In this document: positions 24,745-32,462 of the stretch, one piece after another
Numbering within the stretch: the stretch's first letter is position 1
Layout of the letters: every line of letters starts with the position of its first letter
Source: an uncultured Senegalimassilia sp.
GTDB taxonomy: Bacteria; Actinomycetota; Coriobacteriia; Coriobacteriales; Eggerthellaceae
DNA length: 33,033 bases
NCBI RefSeq assembly: GCF_902464545.1
Contig: NZ_CABQJR010000026.1
Span: 1 to 33,033, forward strand
Reading direction: 5' to 3'
Position numbers and translations under genes: made by a program
The notes under the pieces: generated by a model
Seen by the model: the letters and a program-made list of their open reading frames with translations, nothing else
Database searches by the model: none
What the model was told of the DNA's origin: nothing

Positions 24745-25962
24745 ATGCCACACAAAGAAAAAGCTTCCGAGATGAAGCACTACGCCGGCAAAGCCGTGTT
24801 CTCCGCGGCCATCGGCCACGCGCTCGACGGTCTGGACCTCATGATCTTGAGCTTCGCGCTCTCCGGCATCATCGCCACCTTCGGCGTGGACAACGCCACC
24901 GCCGGCTCGCTCACGTCCATCACGCTGGCGGGCGCCTTTTTAGGCGGCCTGGTCTTCGGCACGCTGGCCGACAAGCTCGGCCGCATCAGGGTGCTCACCT
25001 ACTCGGTCATCTTCTTCGGCATGTTCACCCTGTGCTCGGCCTTCGCCCCCAACTTCGAGCTGATGGCGCTGTTCCGCTTCCTGGCGGGCTTGGGCATCGG
25101 CGCCGAGTTCGGCCTGGGCATGGCCATCGCTTCCGAGGTTTCCAGCCCCGCTAACCGCGCGAAGGCCACTTCCGCCGTCGGCTTGGGCTTCCAGGTAGGC
25201 GTGCTGGTCGCCTCGCTGGCGTCCGCGCCCATCATCGCCGCGTTCGGCTGGCGCGGCCTGTTCGCGGTCGGCGTCGTTCCCGCCATCGTCGCCATCATCA
25301 TCCGCGCGTTCGTTCCCGAACCGCCCATCTTCGAGGAGCACAAGGCCTCCGGCAAGAAGCACGGCAACCTGGCCAGCCTGTTCAACTCGCCCACGCGCAT
25401 CAAGTACTCCGTGATCATCATCATCCTGTGCACCGTGCAGAACGCCGGCTACTTCGGCATCATGACCTGGCTGCCGAAGTACCTCAACGGCGAGCTGGGC
25501 CTGAGCCTGACCTCCACCGGCATGTGGACCGCCGTCACCGTCATCGGCATGATGATCGGCATCTCGGTGTTCGGTTGGCTGGCCGACAAGGCCGGCCGTC
25601 GCCCCGCGTTCTGGACCTTCCAGATCGGCGCCGCCGTCATGATCATCATTTACAGCCAGCTGACCAACCCCACGGCGCTGCTGTTCGGCGGCTTCTTCAT
25701 GGGCATGTTCGCTAACGGCATGATCGGCGGCTACGGCACGCTGATCGCCGAGCTGTTCCCCACCGAGGTGCGCGGCACAGCTCAGACCGCGCTGTACAAC
25801 GCCGGCCGCTTCATCGGCGGCGCGTCGGCCCCGGTTGTCATCCCGATCATCGCCGCCGGCCACGGCTTCGGCTTCGCCATCGGCTGCGTGGCCTGCATCT
25901 ACGTGGTCGCGTTCATCGCCATGTTCTTCCTGCCCGAGAAGAAGGGCTCCGACCTGGAGTAA
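24745..25962 (+). CDS. MFS transporter (AAHS/MHS-like) divergent from the amidohydrolases
   Basis: A 405-residue carrier with about twelve helices. It has the DGLDLMILSFALSGI start of the aromatic-acid/metabolite symporter branch, FGTLADKLGRIRVL after helix 2, RFLAGLGIGAEFGLGMAIAS in helix 4 and GWLADKAGRRPAF in the second half. IAELFPTEVRGTAQ is a further family motif. The ATG at 24745 follows AGGATGG; two upstream in-frame starts (24721, 24733) have poor spacing. Divergence from the dihydroorotase/carbamoylase pair suggests it imports their substrate, for example orotate, dihydroorotate, a hydantoin or a carbamoyl amino acid. That is inference. A strong terminator follows. Confidence 0.85.
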   Translation: MPHKEKASEMKHYAGKAVFSAAIGHALDGLDLMILSFALSGIIATFGVDNATAGSLTSITLAGAFLGGLVFGTLADKLGRIRVLTYSVIFFGMFTLCSAFAPNFELMALFRFLAGLGIGAEFGLGMAIASEVSSPANRAKATSAVGLGFQVGVLVASLASAPIIAAFGWRGLFAVGVVPAIVAIIIRAFVPEPPIFEEHKASGKKHGNLASLFNSPTRIKYSVIIIILCTVQNAGYFGIMTWLPKYLNGELGLSLTSTGMWTAVTVIGMMIGISVFGWLADKAGRRPAFWTFQIGAAVMIIIYSQLTNPTALLFGGFFMGMFANGMIGGYGTLIAELFPTEVRGTAQTALYNAGRFIGGASAPVVIPIIAAGHGFGFAIGCVACIYVVAFIAMFFLPEKKGSDLE

Positions 25963-26027
25963 CGGGCTGCGAACTGGACCGGCGCGCCGAGCGCGCTATG
26001 CCAGTTCGATCACGCTTGCAAGTTTGC

Positions 26028-26066
26028 AAAGGCGTCGTCCCCGCAAGGGGCGGCGCCTTTTTGTTT
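26028..26066 (+). terminator. Intrinsic terminator of the MFS gene
   Basis: AAAGGCGTCGTCCCC (26028-26042) pairs, with one G-U and a bulge, with GGGGCGGCGCCTTT (26047-26060) around GCAA, followed by five T. It is 65 nt after the MFS stop codon on the plus strand. Confidence 0.85.
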
Positions 26067-26132
26067 CGGCCGGGGTTTTCCGCTGCTGCTGCGCAACCAC
26101 CGTTCCCAGCGTCACCTGCGAGCCGAGGCATG

Positions 26133-26166
26133 AAAAAAGCCCCTGCGCAGCACACGCAGGGGCTTT
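26133..26166 (-). terminator. Intrinsic terminator of the cold-shock gene
   Basis: On the minus strand AAAGCCCCTGCG pairs exactly with CGCAGGGGCTTT (12 bp, loop TGTGCTG) and ends in TTTTTT (26138-26133). It begins 27 nt after the csp stop codon. Confidence 0.92.
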
Positions 26167-26193
26167 CAGCTACCTGTTTAAGAAAGCGGTGGG

Positions 26194-26397
26194 TTACAGA
26201 CGAACCACGTTGCTTGCCTGGAGCTTGCCGTTCTGACCAGTGGTCACGTCGAAGGAAACAGCCTGGCCCTCGTCGAGGGTCTTGAAGCCGTCCATCTTGA
26301 TCTCAGAGAAGTGCACGAACAGGTCCTCGCCGTCGTTCTGAGAGATGAAGCCGTAACCCTTCTCGGGGTTAAACCACTTAACAGTACCTTCCGCCAT
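26194..26397 (-). CDS. Cold-shock protein (CspA family)
   Basis: A 67-residue single-OB-fold RNA/DNA-binding protein. MAEGTVKWFNPEKGYGFIS carries RNP1 (KGYGFI, residues 13-18), and DLFVHFSEI (25-33) carries RNP2. The ending GKLQASNVVRL is family-typical. It acts as an RNA chaperone and is often very highly expressed. The ATG at 26397 follows AGAGGA; the frame continues upstream but has no csp similarity. A leader of roughly 90 nt is likely if the -10 at 26494-26499 is used; csp leaders are commonly long and structured. A strong terminator ends the gene. Confidence 0.96.
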   Translation of the reverse strand: MAEGTVKWFNPEKGYGFISQNDGEDLFVHFSEIKMDGFKTLDEGQAVSFDVTTGQNGKLQASNVVRL

Positions 26398-26493
26398 TTT
26401 AAATCCTCTTTTCTCTCCCGCGCTATCGCACGGGGGTAACACTGCGCGTTGCATGGCGGCAACACTCGCCCTCACCTCGAGAGCACGCGTTCC

Positions 26494-26522
26494 ATCATAC
26501 GCTAACAGCCAAGGAAAACGTC
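26494..26522 (-). promoter_or_regulatory. Candidate csp promoter
   Basis: A minus-strand -10 TATGAT (26499-26494), five of six consensus bases, lies about 97 nt upstream of the csp start. The matching -35 region (GACGTT, 26522-26517, 17-nt spacer) is poor. Confidence 0.35.
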
Positions 26523-27209
26523 CGGGAATCTGGCGTGGCGGGAAGAATTAACGATGGGGTGTTGAAGCGGCAGCAACCGGCATCGACAAGGAAGGGCAAC
26601 CCGAACGGGAAGCAACGACGGCAAACGCGAACGGACCACAACCAGCGTCCCGGACGAGGGCTGGAAAAGAGGGCAACCGCGTCCGTGGGGGGAGAAGGCG
26701 GCGCCGACCGCGACCAACGGGCCGGACAACGCGGCCACGGCATGTGCAAACAGAGCCCCGGACCCCAGGGCAACCCGCGGCTTCCGAGCGCACGCGCCAA
26801 CAGCAGTCCAAGCGGGTGCGGACTCCAAATCCGATCCCTTTTCATCGGTTGTTGCCAAAAAGCGCGCGAGTGTATGTTGGCACATCGCGGATATGGCACG
26901 AGCGGGCGATTTAGTGCAACAAACGCGTGTTTTTACGCTCACCCGACAGGTTAGCGGGGTGGTTTTCACCCTCCGCCGCCAGCGTCCACACGCACTCGCG
27001 CATTTTTTGGCAGCTTCTGGCAGACACCCTCCCGATAACGGTTCGGCAATACGCGACCGCAAACAACGATCCTGACGAACTCGCCGCAAGCAGCATCCAG
27101 ACGCACGCGCCAGAGGCGATCGCGAGCGCGAGCGTCAAACGGGCTTACCGGCGAGTTAGCCGGTGAGCTGCCCGCTGACATGCAACAGCCCAAGCAACCC
27201 GCCGCCGGC
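26523..27209. other. Gene-poor stretch with a large imperfect inverted repeat
   Basis: About 690 bp in which no gene was recognised; long frames on both strands lack domains, good start sites or family likeness. The main structure is an inverted repeat: 26853-26880 (TGCCAAAAAGCGCGCGAG...) and 26985-27012, whose reverse complement begins TGCCAAAAAATGCGCGAG. The arms agree at 22 of 28 positions and are 104 bp apart. A small ACCGGC/GCCGGT palindrome lies at 27147-27164. Confidence 0.5.
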
Positions 27210-27295
27210 GCTATCTCGGGCGGAGCCCCCAGAACGCTACGGCGCTGGCGGCGCTATCGCGCGCGCAGCTCCCAAAACGCCACGGCGCTGGCGGC
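27210..27295. repeat. 43-bp tandem duplication covering the 3' end of the methyltransferase gene
   Basis: Unit A (27253-27295) contains the last codons and stop of the SpoU methyltransferase. Unit B (27210-27252) follows at once in the direction of transcription and matches at 37 of 43 positions. Unit A encodes the end AVAFWELRAR plus stop. Unit B would encode AVAFWGLRPR plus stop in its own frame, but lies beyond the real stop. Confidence 0.85.
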
Positions 27296-28084
27296 GGCGA
27301 CGTTGAGGCTGTCCACGCCATGGGCCATGGGGATCTTCACCGTGTAGTCGCAGGCGGCGATGGTCGAGGGGAACAGGCCCGCCCCCTCGGTGCCGAGCAC
27401 CATGGCCAAGCGCTCGCACTCGGCAAGCCGTGGGTCGCCCAGCGCAAGCGACCGGTCCTCGAGCGCTAACGCCGCTACCTTGAACCCGGCTGCATGCAGC
27501 AGCGGGATTCCCTCGGCGGCCCATTGGCGCTGCGTGCCGATGCGCGTCCACGGCACCTGCAACACCGTGCCCTGGCTCGTGCGGCTGGCACGGCGGAATA
27601 GCGGATCGTGGCATGAGGGCGTGACCAGCACGGCATCGATGCCGAACGCGTGCGCCGCGCGGAACGCGCTGCCGATGTTGGCATAGTTGCCCACGTCCTC
27701 GAGCACGGCGATGCGGCGAGCGCTGGCAAGCAGCTGCGCGGAATCGGGCAGCGCGGGGCGCTCAAACGCCGCCACTGGGCCGCGCACGATCTTGTAGCCG
27801 GTGACCTGAGAGAACAGGGAGTCGGGGATGCGCAGCGCCGGGCAGTCGGGGTGTTGTGCGAGCAGCTTGCGGGCAAGCGGCGCGGCGTCGTCTGCCCAGG
27901 ACTCGCTTACCAGGAAGGAGCGCGGGCGGACGCCGGCCTCGATAGCCGCCGCGATGACCGCGCGCGACTCCGCCATGAACAAGCCAGCGGGCGCGTCGGG
28001 CCAAGCAGCCAAATCCGCATCGCGCACACGCGCATACGGTGCCAAGCGCGCATCGTTGACGCAGGTCAGATGCTCATACGGCAT
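27254..28084 (-). CDS. SpoU/TrmH-family RNA 2'-O-methyltransferase
   Basis: A 276-residue SPOUT methyltransferase that should methylate ribose in rRNA or tRNA with S-adenosylmethionine. The three motifs are clear. Motif 1 is NYANIGSAFRAAHAFG (from residue 133, with Asn136 and Arg142). Motif 2 is VLGTEGAGL. Motif 3 is IPMAHGVDSLNVAAASAVAF, which forms the knot with the cofactor. The N-terminal ~110 residues look like an RNA-binding substrate domain. AAAGGACG precedes the ATG at 28084; the frame extends upstream without support. The target base cannot be told from sequence. The 3' end is part of a 43-bp tandem duplication. Confidence 0.92.
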   Translation of the reverse strand: MPYEHLTCVNDARLAPYARVRDADLAAWPDAPAGLFMAESRAVIAAAIEAGVRPRSFLVSESWADDAAPLARKLLAQHPDCPALRIPDSLFSQVTGYKIVRGPVAAFERPALPDSAQLLASARRIAVLEDVGNYANIGSAFRAAHAFGIDAVLVTPSCHDPLFRRASRTSQGTVLQVPWTRIGTQRQWAAEGIPLLHAAGFKVAALALEDRSLALGDPRLAECERLAMVLGTEGAGLFPSTIAACDYTVKIPMAHGVDSLNVAAASAVAFWELRAR

Positions 28085-28208
28085 AAATTCGTCCTTTCTT
28101 TGCCAAGCGTTTGCGGCAAGGCCATCGCGTCGCCCGCAAGGGCCGAGCGGCCGCGAGGGTCGGCAAGTCGTAAGGCTCGCACGGGTCGGGACCGGCGTTG
28201 CGGCGAGC

Positions 28209-28985
28209 CTATTGCTGCAACAGAGTTCGGCTGGTTTGCGCGATTCGCTCGCGTAGTTCGGCGGGGTCGTCGCCTCGCAAGACCGCAAGCTGGGTCAACG
28301 TTTCCTCGAGCAGTTTGCGCACTCGGGCGGCGCTCCACGGTGCGCCCGCGGACGCCGGCTCATCGGTCTCAAGCAGCAACCGGTCAACGGGGATGGCCTG
28401 CACGTAGGCTCGTCCGCGCTTCGATCCCAACATGCGCGGGTTCACGCTGAAGTAGCAGCCCGCCCGCCGCGCACGCGTGAGCTGGTCGGACGTGCCGGAA
28501 AACCAATGGATGATACAGGCGTTGCCCACCATGGCGCCAAGCGCACTCGCACGCTCAAGCACGTCGAGCACGTCATCGACCGCGCGCACGGCATGCACGG
28601 ACAGCACCTTGTCGCCCGTTCGAGCGCACGCATGAGCGACACACGCCAGCGCATCAAGCTGCGCCTTGCGCGTATCGGCATGACGCGGCGAAAAGTCCAA
28701 GCCCACTTCGCCAACGAACCGATTGCGCGCAACAAGACCGTACAAGCGATCCCAATTAGCAGCGACGTCGTATTCGCCAACCCACCAGGGATGCAGGCCC
28801 GCACCCGTGCGCACGTTGCCCGTGCCGGCAAGCGCAACCCGCTGCTCGGCGAACTCCGCCGGCGTCACCGTATTCGAGAACGCCCCCACGCCAGCGGCCG
28901 TAAGAGTCCGCGCCGCCTGTGCCGCATCTTCGCAAAACCCCAGGTGACAATGCATGTCGAAATAAGCAGGCTCGTCCATGCTCAT
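28209..28985 (-). CDS. TatD-family metal-dependent hydrolase
   Basis: A 258-residue TIM-barrel hydrolase of the TatD DNase type. Metal ligands appear as FDMHCHLGF (His12, His14), GEVGLDF (Glu93), SVHAVR (His131), IIHWFSG (His160) and ETDEP (Asp208). Family members are nucleases or general phosphoesterases in DNA repair or turnover; the exact substrate is not known. The start at 28985 overlaps the stop of the ABM-domain gene by 4 nt (ATGA), so translation is coupled. It is the third gene of a tight minus-strand group with tcdA-like and ABM genes. Confidence 0.9.
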   Translation of the reverse strand: MSMDEPAYFDMHCHLGFCEDAAQAARTLTAAGVGAFSNTVTPAEFAEQRVALAGTGNVRTGAGLHPWWVGEYDVAANWDRLYGLVARNRFVGEVGLDFSPRHADTRKAQLDALACVAHACARTGDKVLSVHAVRAVDDVLDVLERASALGAMVGNACIIHWFSGTSDQLTRARRAGCYFSVNPRMLGSKRGRAYVQAIPVDRLLLETDEPASAGAPWSAARVRKLLEETLTQLAVLRGDDPAELRERIAQTSRTLLQQ

Positions 28986-29284
28986 GCGCCCCCGACAACC
29001 AGGCGCACCACCTTGGTGGACAAGCCATAGCGCTGCTTCACGTCAGCGAGCTTCGCAAAATGCGCCGTGCCCGTATGCGCTTGCTGCGCCTCGCTGCTCG
29101 ACCAACGCTCCAACAAAAGCACCTGATCGGGCGCATCGACTGGCAGCAAATACTCATACTGCAGACAACCCTGCTCCGCGCGACTCGATTCCGCCATGCG
29201 CAGCTGAGCCAAATCGCGCAGAAGGTCATCGCGTTCGCCCACCGTTACCGTATAGCGAACCTGAAAGAATACCTCATCGTTCAT
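28982..29284 (-). CDS. Antibiotic biosynthesis monooxygenase (ABM)-domain protein, YgiN-like
   Basis: A 100-residue dimeric alpha/beta-barrel protein of the ABM type. EVFFQVRYTVTVGERDDLL starts the first strand and helix. EQGCLQYEYLLPVDAPDQVLLLERWSS is the characteristic central block, and HTGTAHFAKL the later helix. Relatives include quinol monooxygenases and heme-degrading enzymes, but many have no known reaction, so only the domain is claimed. GGGGAGG precedes the ATG. It starts 19 nt after the tcdA-like gene and overlaps the TatD gene by 4 nt, so the three form one operon. Confidence 0.8.
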   Translation of the reverse strand: MNDEVFFQVRYTVTVGERDDLLRDLAQLRMAESSRAEQGCLQYEYLLPVDAPDQVLLLERWSSSEAQQAHTGTAHFAKLADVKQRYGLSTKVVRLVVGGA

Positions 29285-29303
29285 GAAAGCCTCCCCATAG
29301 CCC

Positions 29304-30281
29304 TTACGCTTCCGGCACTTGGGCTATCTCGCAGAGCACCTTGCCTGCCAGCATCTGACCGAAAATCGGCGGCATGAACGACGCCGTGCCCAGGTTGGTG
29401 CGCTCGCGGCGCTCGGCGCCCTCCACGGCGGGGCGCTTCACCGGCTCCTCGCACGAGTACAGCACGCGCAGGCGGCGGATGCCGCGCTTGCGGCACTCCT
29501 TGCGCATGACGCGCGCAAGCGGGTCGTTGCGCGTTTCGGAGACGTCGGCGAAGCGCAGGCACTCGGGGTGCAGCTTGTTGGCGCCGCCCATGCTGGAGAT
29601 AAGCGGCATCCCCGTGCGGTCGGCGTACTCGGCGATGGCCAGTTTTGCGGAAACGGAGTCGATGGCGTCGATGAGCATGTCGACTTTCCCCAGGTAGCGG
29701 TCGAGCAGCGGCGCCACGTCGTCGGCGCGCAGGAACATGTCGAGCGCCTCCACCTCGCAGTCGGGGTTGATGTCGTGCACCATGTCGCGCACCACCTCGT
29801 GCTTTTTGCGCCCGAGCGTGCTGTGGAACGCGATGGCCTGGCGGTTGATGTTGGACAGCCCGACGATGTCGTGGTCGATGACGATCAGATGCCCCACGCC
29901 GCCGCGCGCCAGCGCCTCCACGCAGTTCGAGCCCACGCCGCCCAGACCGATGACCATGACGGTGGCGGCCTCCACGCGGTCGAGGCCGGCGCTGGTCATG
30001 ATGACCTCGAGCTTCTCGGTGGGCGTTCCGCGGCGCATGCGGACGCGCAGCGACTCGGCGATCTCCTCACGCGTGCGCGGCGTAGCGGCCGCGGCGCCGG
30101 CGGAAGGGGCAAAAGCCCTTGGCGAAGCGCCCGCACGCGCGCTCGATGCAGGAGAGGAAGTTTCGGCTGCCGGGGCGACAGCCGCAGAAGCGGCGCCCAC
30201 CGGGAAGCCGGCGCCCGCCGCTCCGCTCGAGGCCGCCTCGTCCGCAATAGTCGCATTCTTGCTGTTCACGTTCTCGGCCAT
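29304..30281 (-). CDS. tcdA: TcdA/CsdL-like E1 ThiF-family enzyme
   Basis: A 325-residue ThiF/E1 superfamily protein. The nucleotide-binding GLGGVGS is at residues 112-118, Asp136 and Asp138 follow the second strand, and NINRQ (144-148) holds the catalytic Arg147. DAIDSVSAKLAIAEYA and SSMGGANKLHP match TcdA, which dehydrates tRNA threonylcarbamoyladenosine to its cyclic form. FADVSETRNDPLARVMRKE also fits TcdA. Residues 1-70 are an Ala/Pro/Ser-rich tail not found in standard TcdA, which starts near residue 75. AAAGGGG precedes the 30281 ATG, so the tail is probably translated. It is the first gene of the three-gene minus-strand group. A possible -10 TAGGAT lies at 30338-30333. Confidence 0.85.
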   Translation of the reverse strand: MAENVNSKNATIADEAASSGAAGAGFPVGAASAAVAPAAETSSPASSARAGASPRAFAPSAGAAAATPRTREEIAESLRVRMRRGTPTEKLEVIMTSAGLDRVEAATVMVIGLGGVGSNCVEALARGGVGHLIVIDHDIVGLSNINRQAIAFHSTLGRKKHEVVRDMVHDINPDCEVEALDMFLRADDVAPLLDRYLGKVDMLIDAIDSVSAKLAIAEYADRTGMPLISSMGGANKLHPECLRFADVSETRNDPLARVMRKECRKRGIRRLRVLYSCEEPVKRPAVEGAERRERTNLGTASFMPPIFGQMLAGKVLCEIAQVPEA

Positions 30282-30447
30282 GCCGCCCCTTTCGCGCGCG
30301 CCGCAAAAGCGGCGGTTTCGTGTTTCGCGTTCATCCTAGCATCGCGGGGCGCGCGCAACCCTGCAGCAGCGGGCATCATCACGGAAGAAGGGGAAGGGCG
30401 GACGCAAAAGCCCAACATGTGCGCACGCTCGCAAGTCGAGCTAACGC

Positions 30448-30486
30448 AAAAGCGGGGCGGGCGCGATTGTTGCGCCCGCCCCGCTT
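30448..30486 (-). terminator. Strong terminator after the Ser/Gly-rich membrane protein gene
   Basis: AAGCGGGGCGGGCGC and GCGCCCGCCCCGCTT (30450-30464 and 30472-30486) form a 15-bp perfect stem with a 7-nt loop. On the minus strand it runs into TTTT. It lies 5 nt beyond the stop codon. Confidence 0.9.
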
Positions 30487-30491
30487 GCCCG

Positions 30492-31922
30492 CTACGAAGC
30501 TGTGGTGGAGCTTGTGGAGCCGCTGGCCGAGGAGCCGGACGAAGAACCGCCCGTGGAACCCGTTGAACCGCTGTTCGACGAGGAGCTTCCCGTCCCCGCG
30601 GAGCCGCTGGTCGAGGAGCCGCTCGACGAGCTGCTGGAGTCGCTTGCGCTACCGCTGCCGGAGCCGCCGGTTTGCGAACCGGACGTGCTGCCGGAACCGT
30701 TGCCGGAACCGCCGGTGGTGGAACCCGTCGAGCTGCCGGCGCCGCTCGCGCTGCCCGACTCCGTGCCGCTGGTCGACGACCCGCTGGTGCTGCCGGAGCC
30801 GGAAGCCGAGCTATCCGACGACGCGGTGCCGTCCTGATGCACCGGTGCGGCGGAATCCTTCGTGGCGGCGCCTTGCTGATCCTGCGTTGCCGACTGCTGG
30901 GATTTGCCGCTCTGCTTGCCCTTCGTCGTGGAACCGTCGTCGGTTTGCGACGTCGAGGTGCCGGTGAACAGCGGCTCGGTCTTGGTGCCCACGCCTTCGC
31001 CCGCCGTCACCAGGTTGATGATGCCCGCGGAAATGGCCACCGCGGCCAGGGCCGACACCACCGACACCGCGATCACTCCGCGCTGCATGCGCTGGCGGCG
31101 CAAATGCTCGGCACGACCGCGCAGCACGCCCGTCTCGCCGCTTTCGCGCAGATCGCGCACGCTGCGGGTAGGGGTTACGGAAGCGGCCGGGTCGTCGGTT
31201 ACGACGGAATCGCCGGACGCCGCCGCAGCGCCGGACGCGGACATCGCACCCATCACGCGGGTTGCGGAGGAGCCTTCGCCGGTCGTCGGCATCACGCGGG
31301 TTTCGCCCGCAGCTGCGGAAGCGCCCGCCTCGTCAAGCGGGCTCAGCTCGCGCAGCTTGTCGGCGGAAGCCTGCAAGAACTGCTTGTACACCTGCGAAGC
31401 GACCGTGGACACCACCGAGCCGACCGCCACGCCGATGACCGAGCCGGCGATGCCGATCTTCGACGACAGCAGCATCGACGTCACCGCCGCCAACGCGCCG
31501 GCGGCCACCTGCGGCACGGACAGACCTTCGAGCAGCCCGCCTAGGCCCTTGCGCTTGGACGCCTCCTCCGCTTCAGCGGCTTCCGCAGCCGCAGCGCCGT
31601 TCGCGCCGGGCATGCCATTCGCGCCCCCTGCCGCAAACGCACCGTTCGCGCCGGGCATGCCACCCGCGCCGGACGCCGAAAACGCGGCATTTGCGCCGTT
31701 CACGACAGGCACGCCAGGCGCGCCGCTCCCGCCGTTCCTGCCGGAAACGGCGAACGGCACCGCCACCCGCTGCGTCGGCGCCGGGCGACCCTGAAGCGGA
31801 TACGGCGCTTGAGCTGCCTGCGCGGGCCTGTCGGCTCGCAAGGGCATTTGCCGCGTTTCGCCCGCCGCCAGCATTCTTGTATCCTTACCCGCGGTTTGCG
31901 GATTTTCCTGCATATGCGCCAT
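30492..31922 (-). CDS. Membrane protein with Ser/Gly/Thr-rich C-terminal tail, unknown function
   Basis: A 476-residue protein, probably anchored in the membrane. Residues about 1-125 are disordered and contain Ala/Gly/Asn repeats (GANGMPGANGA). About 136-176 is a hydrophobic pair of helices (VPQVAAGALAAVTSMLLSS onward). A typical transmembrane segment follows at about 281-305 (GVIAVSVVSALAAVAISAGI). The last ~165 residues are nearly all Ser, Gly and Thr, and probably lie outside the cell. The short motif TR-x-M occurs four times (about 15, 23, 208, 221), a possible phosphorylation or docking motif. No LPXTG anchor or enzyme domain is seen. The ATG at 31922 has a perfect AGGAGG six nt upstream, so a longer reading to 32015 was rejected. 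A strong terminator follows. Confidence 0.75.
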   Translation of the reverse strand: MAHMQENPQTAGKDTRMLAAGETRQMPLRADRPAQAAQAPYPLQGRPAPTQRVAVPFAVSGRNGGSGAPGVPVVNGANAAFSASGAGGMPGANGAFAAGGANGMPGANGAAAAEAAEAEEASKRKGLGGLLEGLSVPQVAAGALAAVTSMLLSSKIGIAGSVIGVAVGSVVSTVASQVYKQFLQASADKLRELSPLDEAGASAAAGETRVMPTTGEGSSATRVMGAMSASGAAAASGDSVVTDDPAASVTPTRSVRDLRESGETGVLRGRAEHLRRQRMQRGVIAVSVVSALAAVAISAGIINLVTAGEGVGTKTEPLFTGTSTSQTDDGSTTKGKQSGKSQQSATQDQQGAATKDSAAPVHQDGTASSDSSASGSGSTSGSSTSGTESGSASGAGSSTGSTTGGSGNGSGSTSGSQTGGSGSGSASDSSSSSSGSSTSGSAGTGSSSSNSGSTGSTGGSSSGSSASGSTSSTTAS

Positions 31923-32293
31923 GAGCAACCTCCTCATGCTCGCCTTTTCCTGTGCGCGGCTGGCAATCATCGCGCTCGAACCTTGTATTAAGCTGAAGGC
32001 TACGCGCTTCGTCATCGCCCCGATACCCTTTCAGCGAACATTCACCGAAGCGATACCGACCCGTCAAACAACAAGCGCCGAATCCGCAAAAGCTGACCTG
32101 GGGTTATTCCAGGCACCTGCCGAAATCCATCCCAAAAACCGCCCAGAACTCCAGACTCATGTCAAAATCAGGCCCGTTTTCCTGCAGAACCGTCCAGAAC
32201 TCCAGGGTCGCGGCAAAAACCGGGCGACCGTCACCCAAACCACCCAGAACTCCAGGGCCGCGACGGATGCCGCACAACCGAAAGCCAGCGAAC
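31923..32293. other. Intergenic region containing about 50-bp tandem repeats
   Basis: No gene recognised. The 12-mer CCAGAACTCCAG occurs at 32143-32154, 32194-32205 and 32244-32255, at 51- and 50-bp steps. The surrounding sequence of each unit is similar (AACC before it, GGGTCGCG or GGGCCGCG after units 2 and 3). The left part (31935-32100) probably carries the promoter of the membrane protein gene, but no clear site was found. Confidence 0.6.
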
Positions 32294-32330
32294 AAAACGA
32301 GGCCGGCACCACGAAGGGATGCCGGCCTCG
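32294..32330 (-). terminator. Intrinsic terminator downstream of the Rrf2 gene
   Basis: On the minus strand CGAGGCCGGCA and TGCCGGCCTCG (32330-32320 and 32308-32298) form an 11-bp perfect stem, followed by TTTTGTT. It is about 130 nt past the stop codon of the Rrf2 gene. Confidence 0.8.
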
Positions 32331-32462
32331 CTTCAAGCCGTTTGCAATTGCGAAATCCAGCGCAGCGCTCCGCCACCCTCACGCGGCCGAGCCCTGCACG
32401 GGGGAGACGCCCGCGCAGCCCCGTCGCAGCCCCGCCATCTTAGGCAAGCGGCCCCGGCGCCC

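Noticed and set aside
26502..27089. 195-codon minus-strand frame and an overlapping plus-strand frame at 26535-26954
   Set aside because: Both contain Arg/Pro/Cys-rich sequence without a domain, overlap each other and cross the inverted repeat. They look like shadow frames in non-coding DNA.
29319..30566. 415-codon plus-strand open frame
   Set aside because: It is antisense to the TcdA-like gene, with His/Arg/Gly-rich sequence typical of a high-G+C shadow frame.
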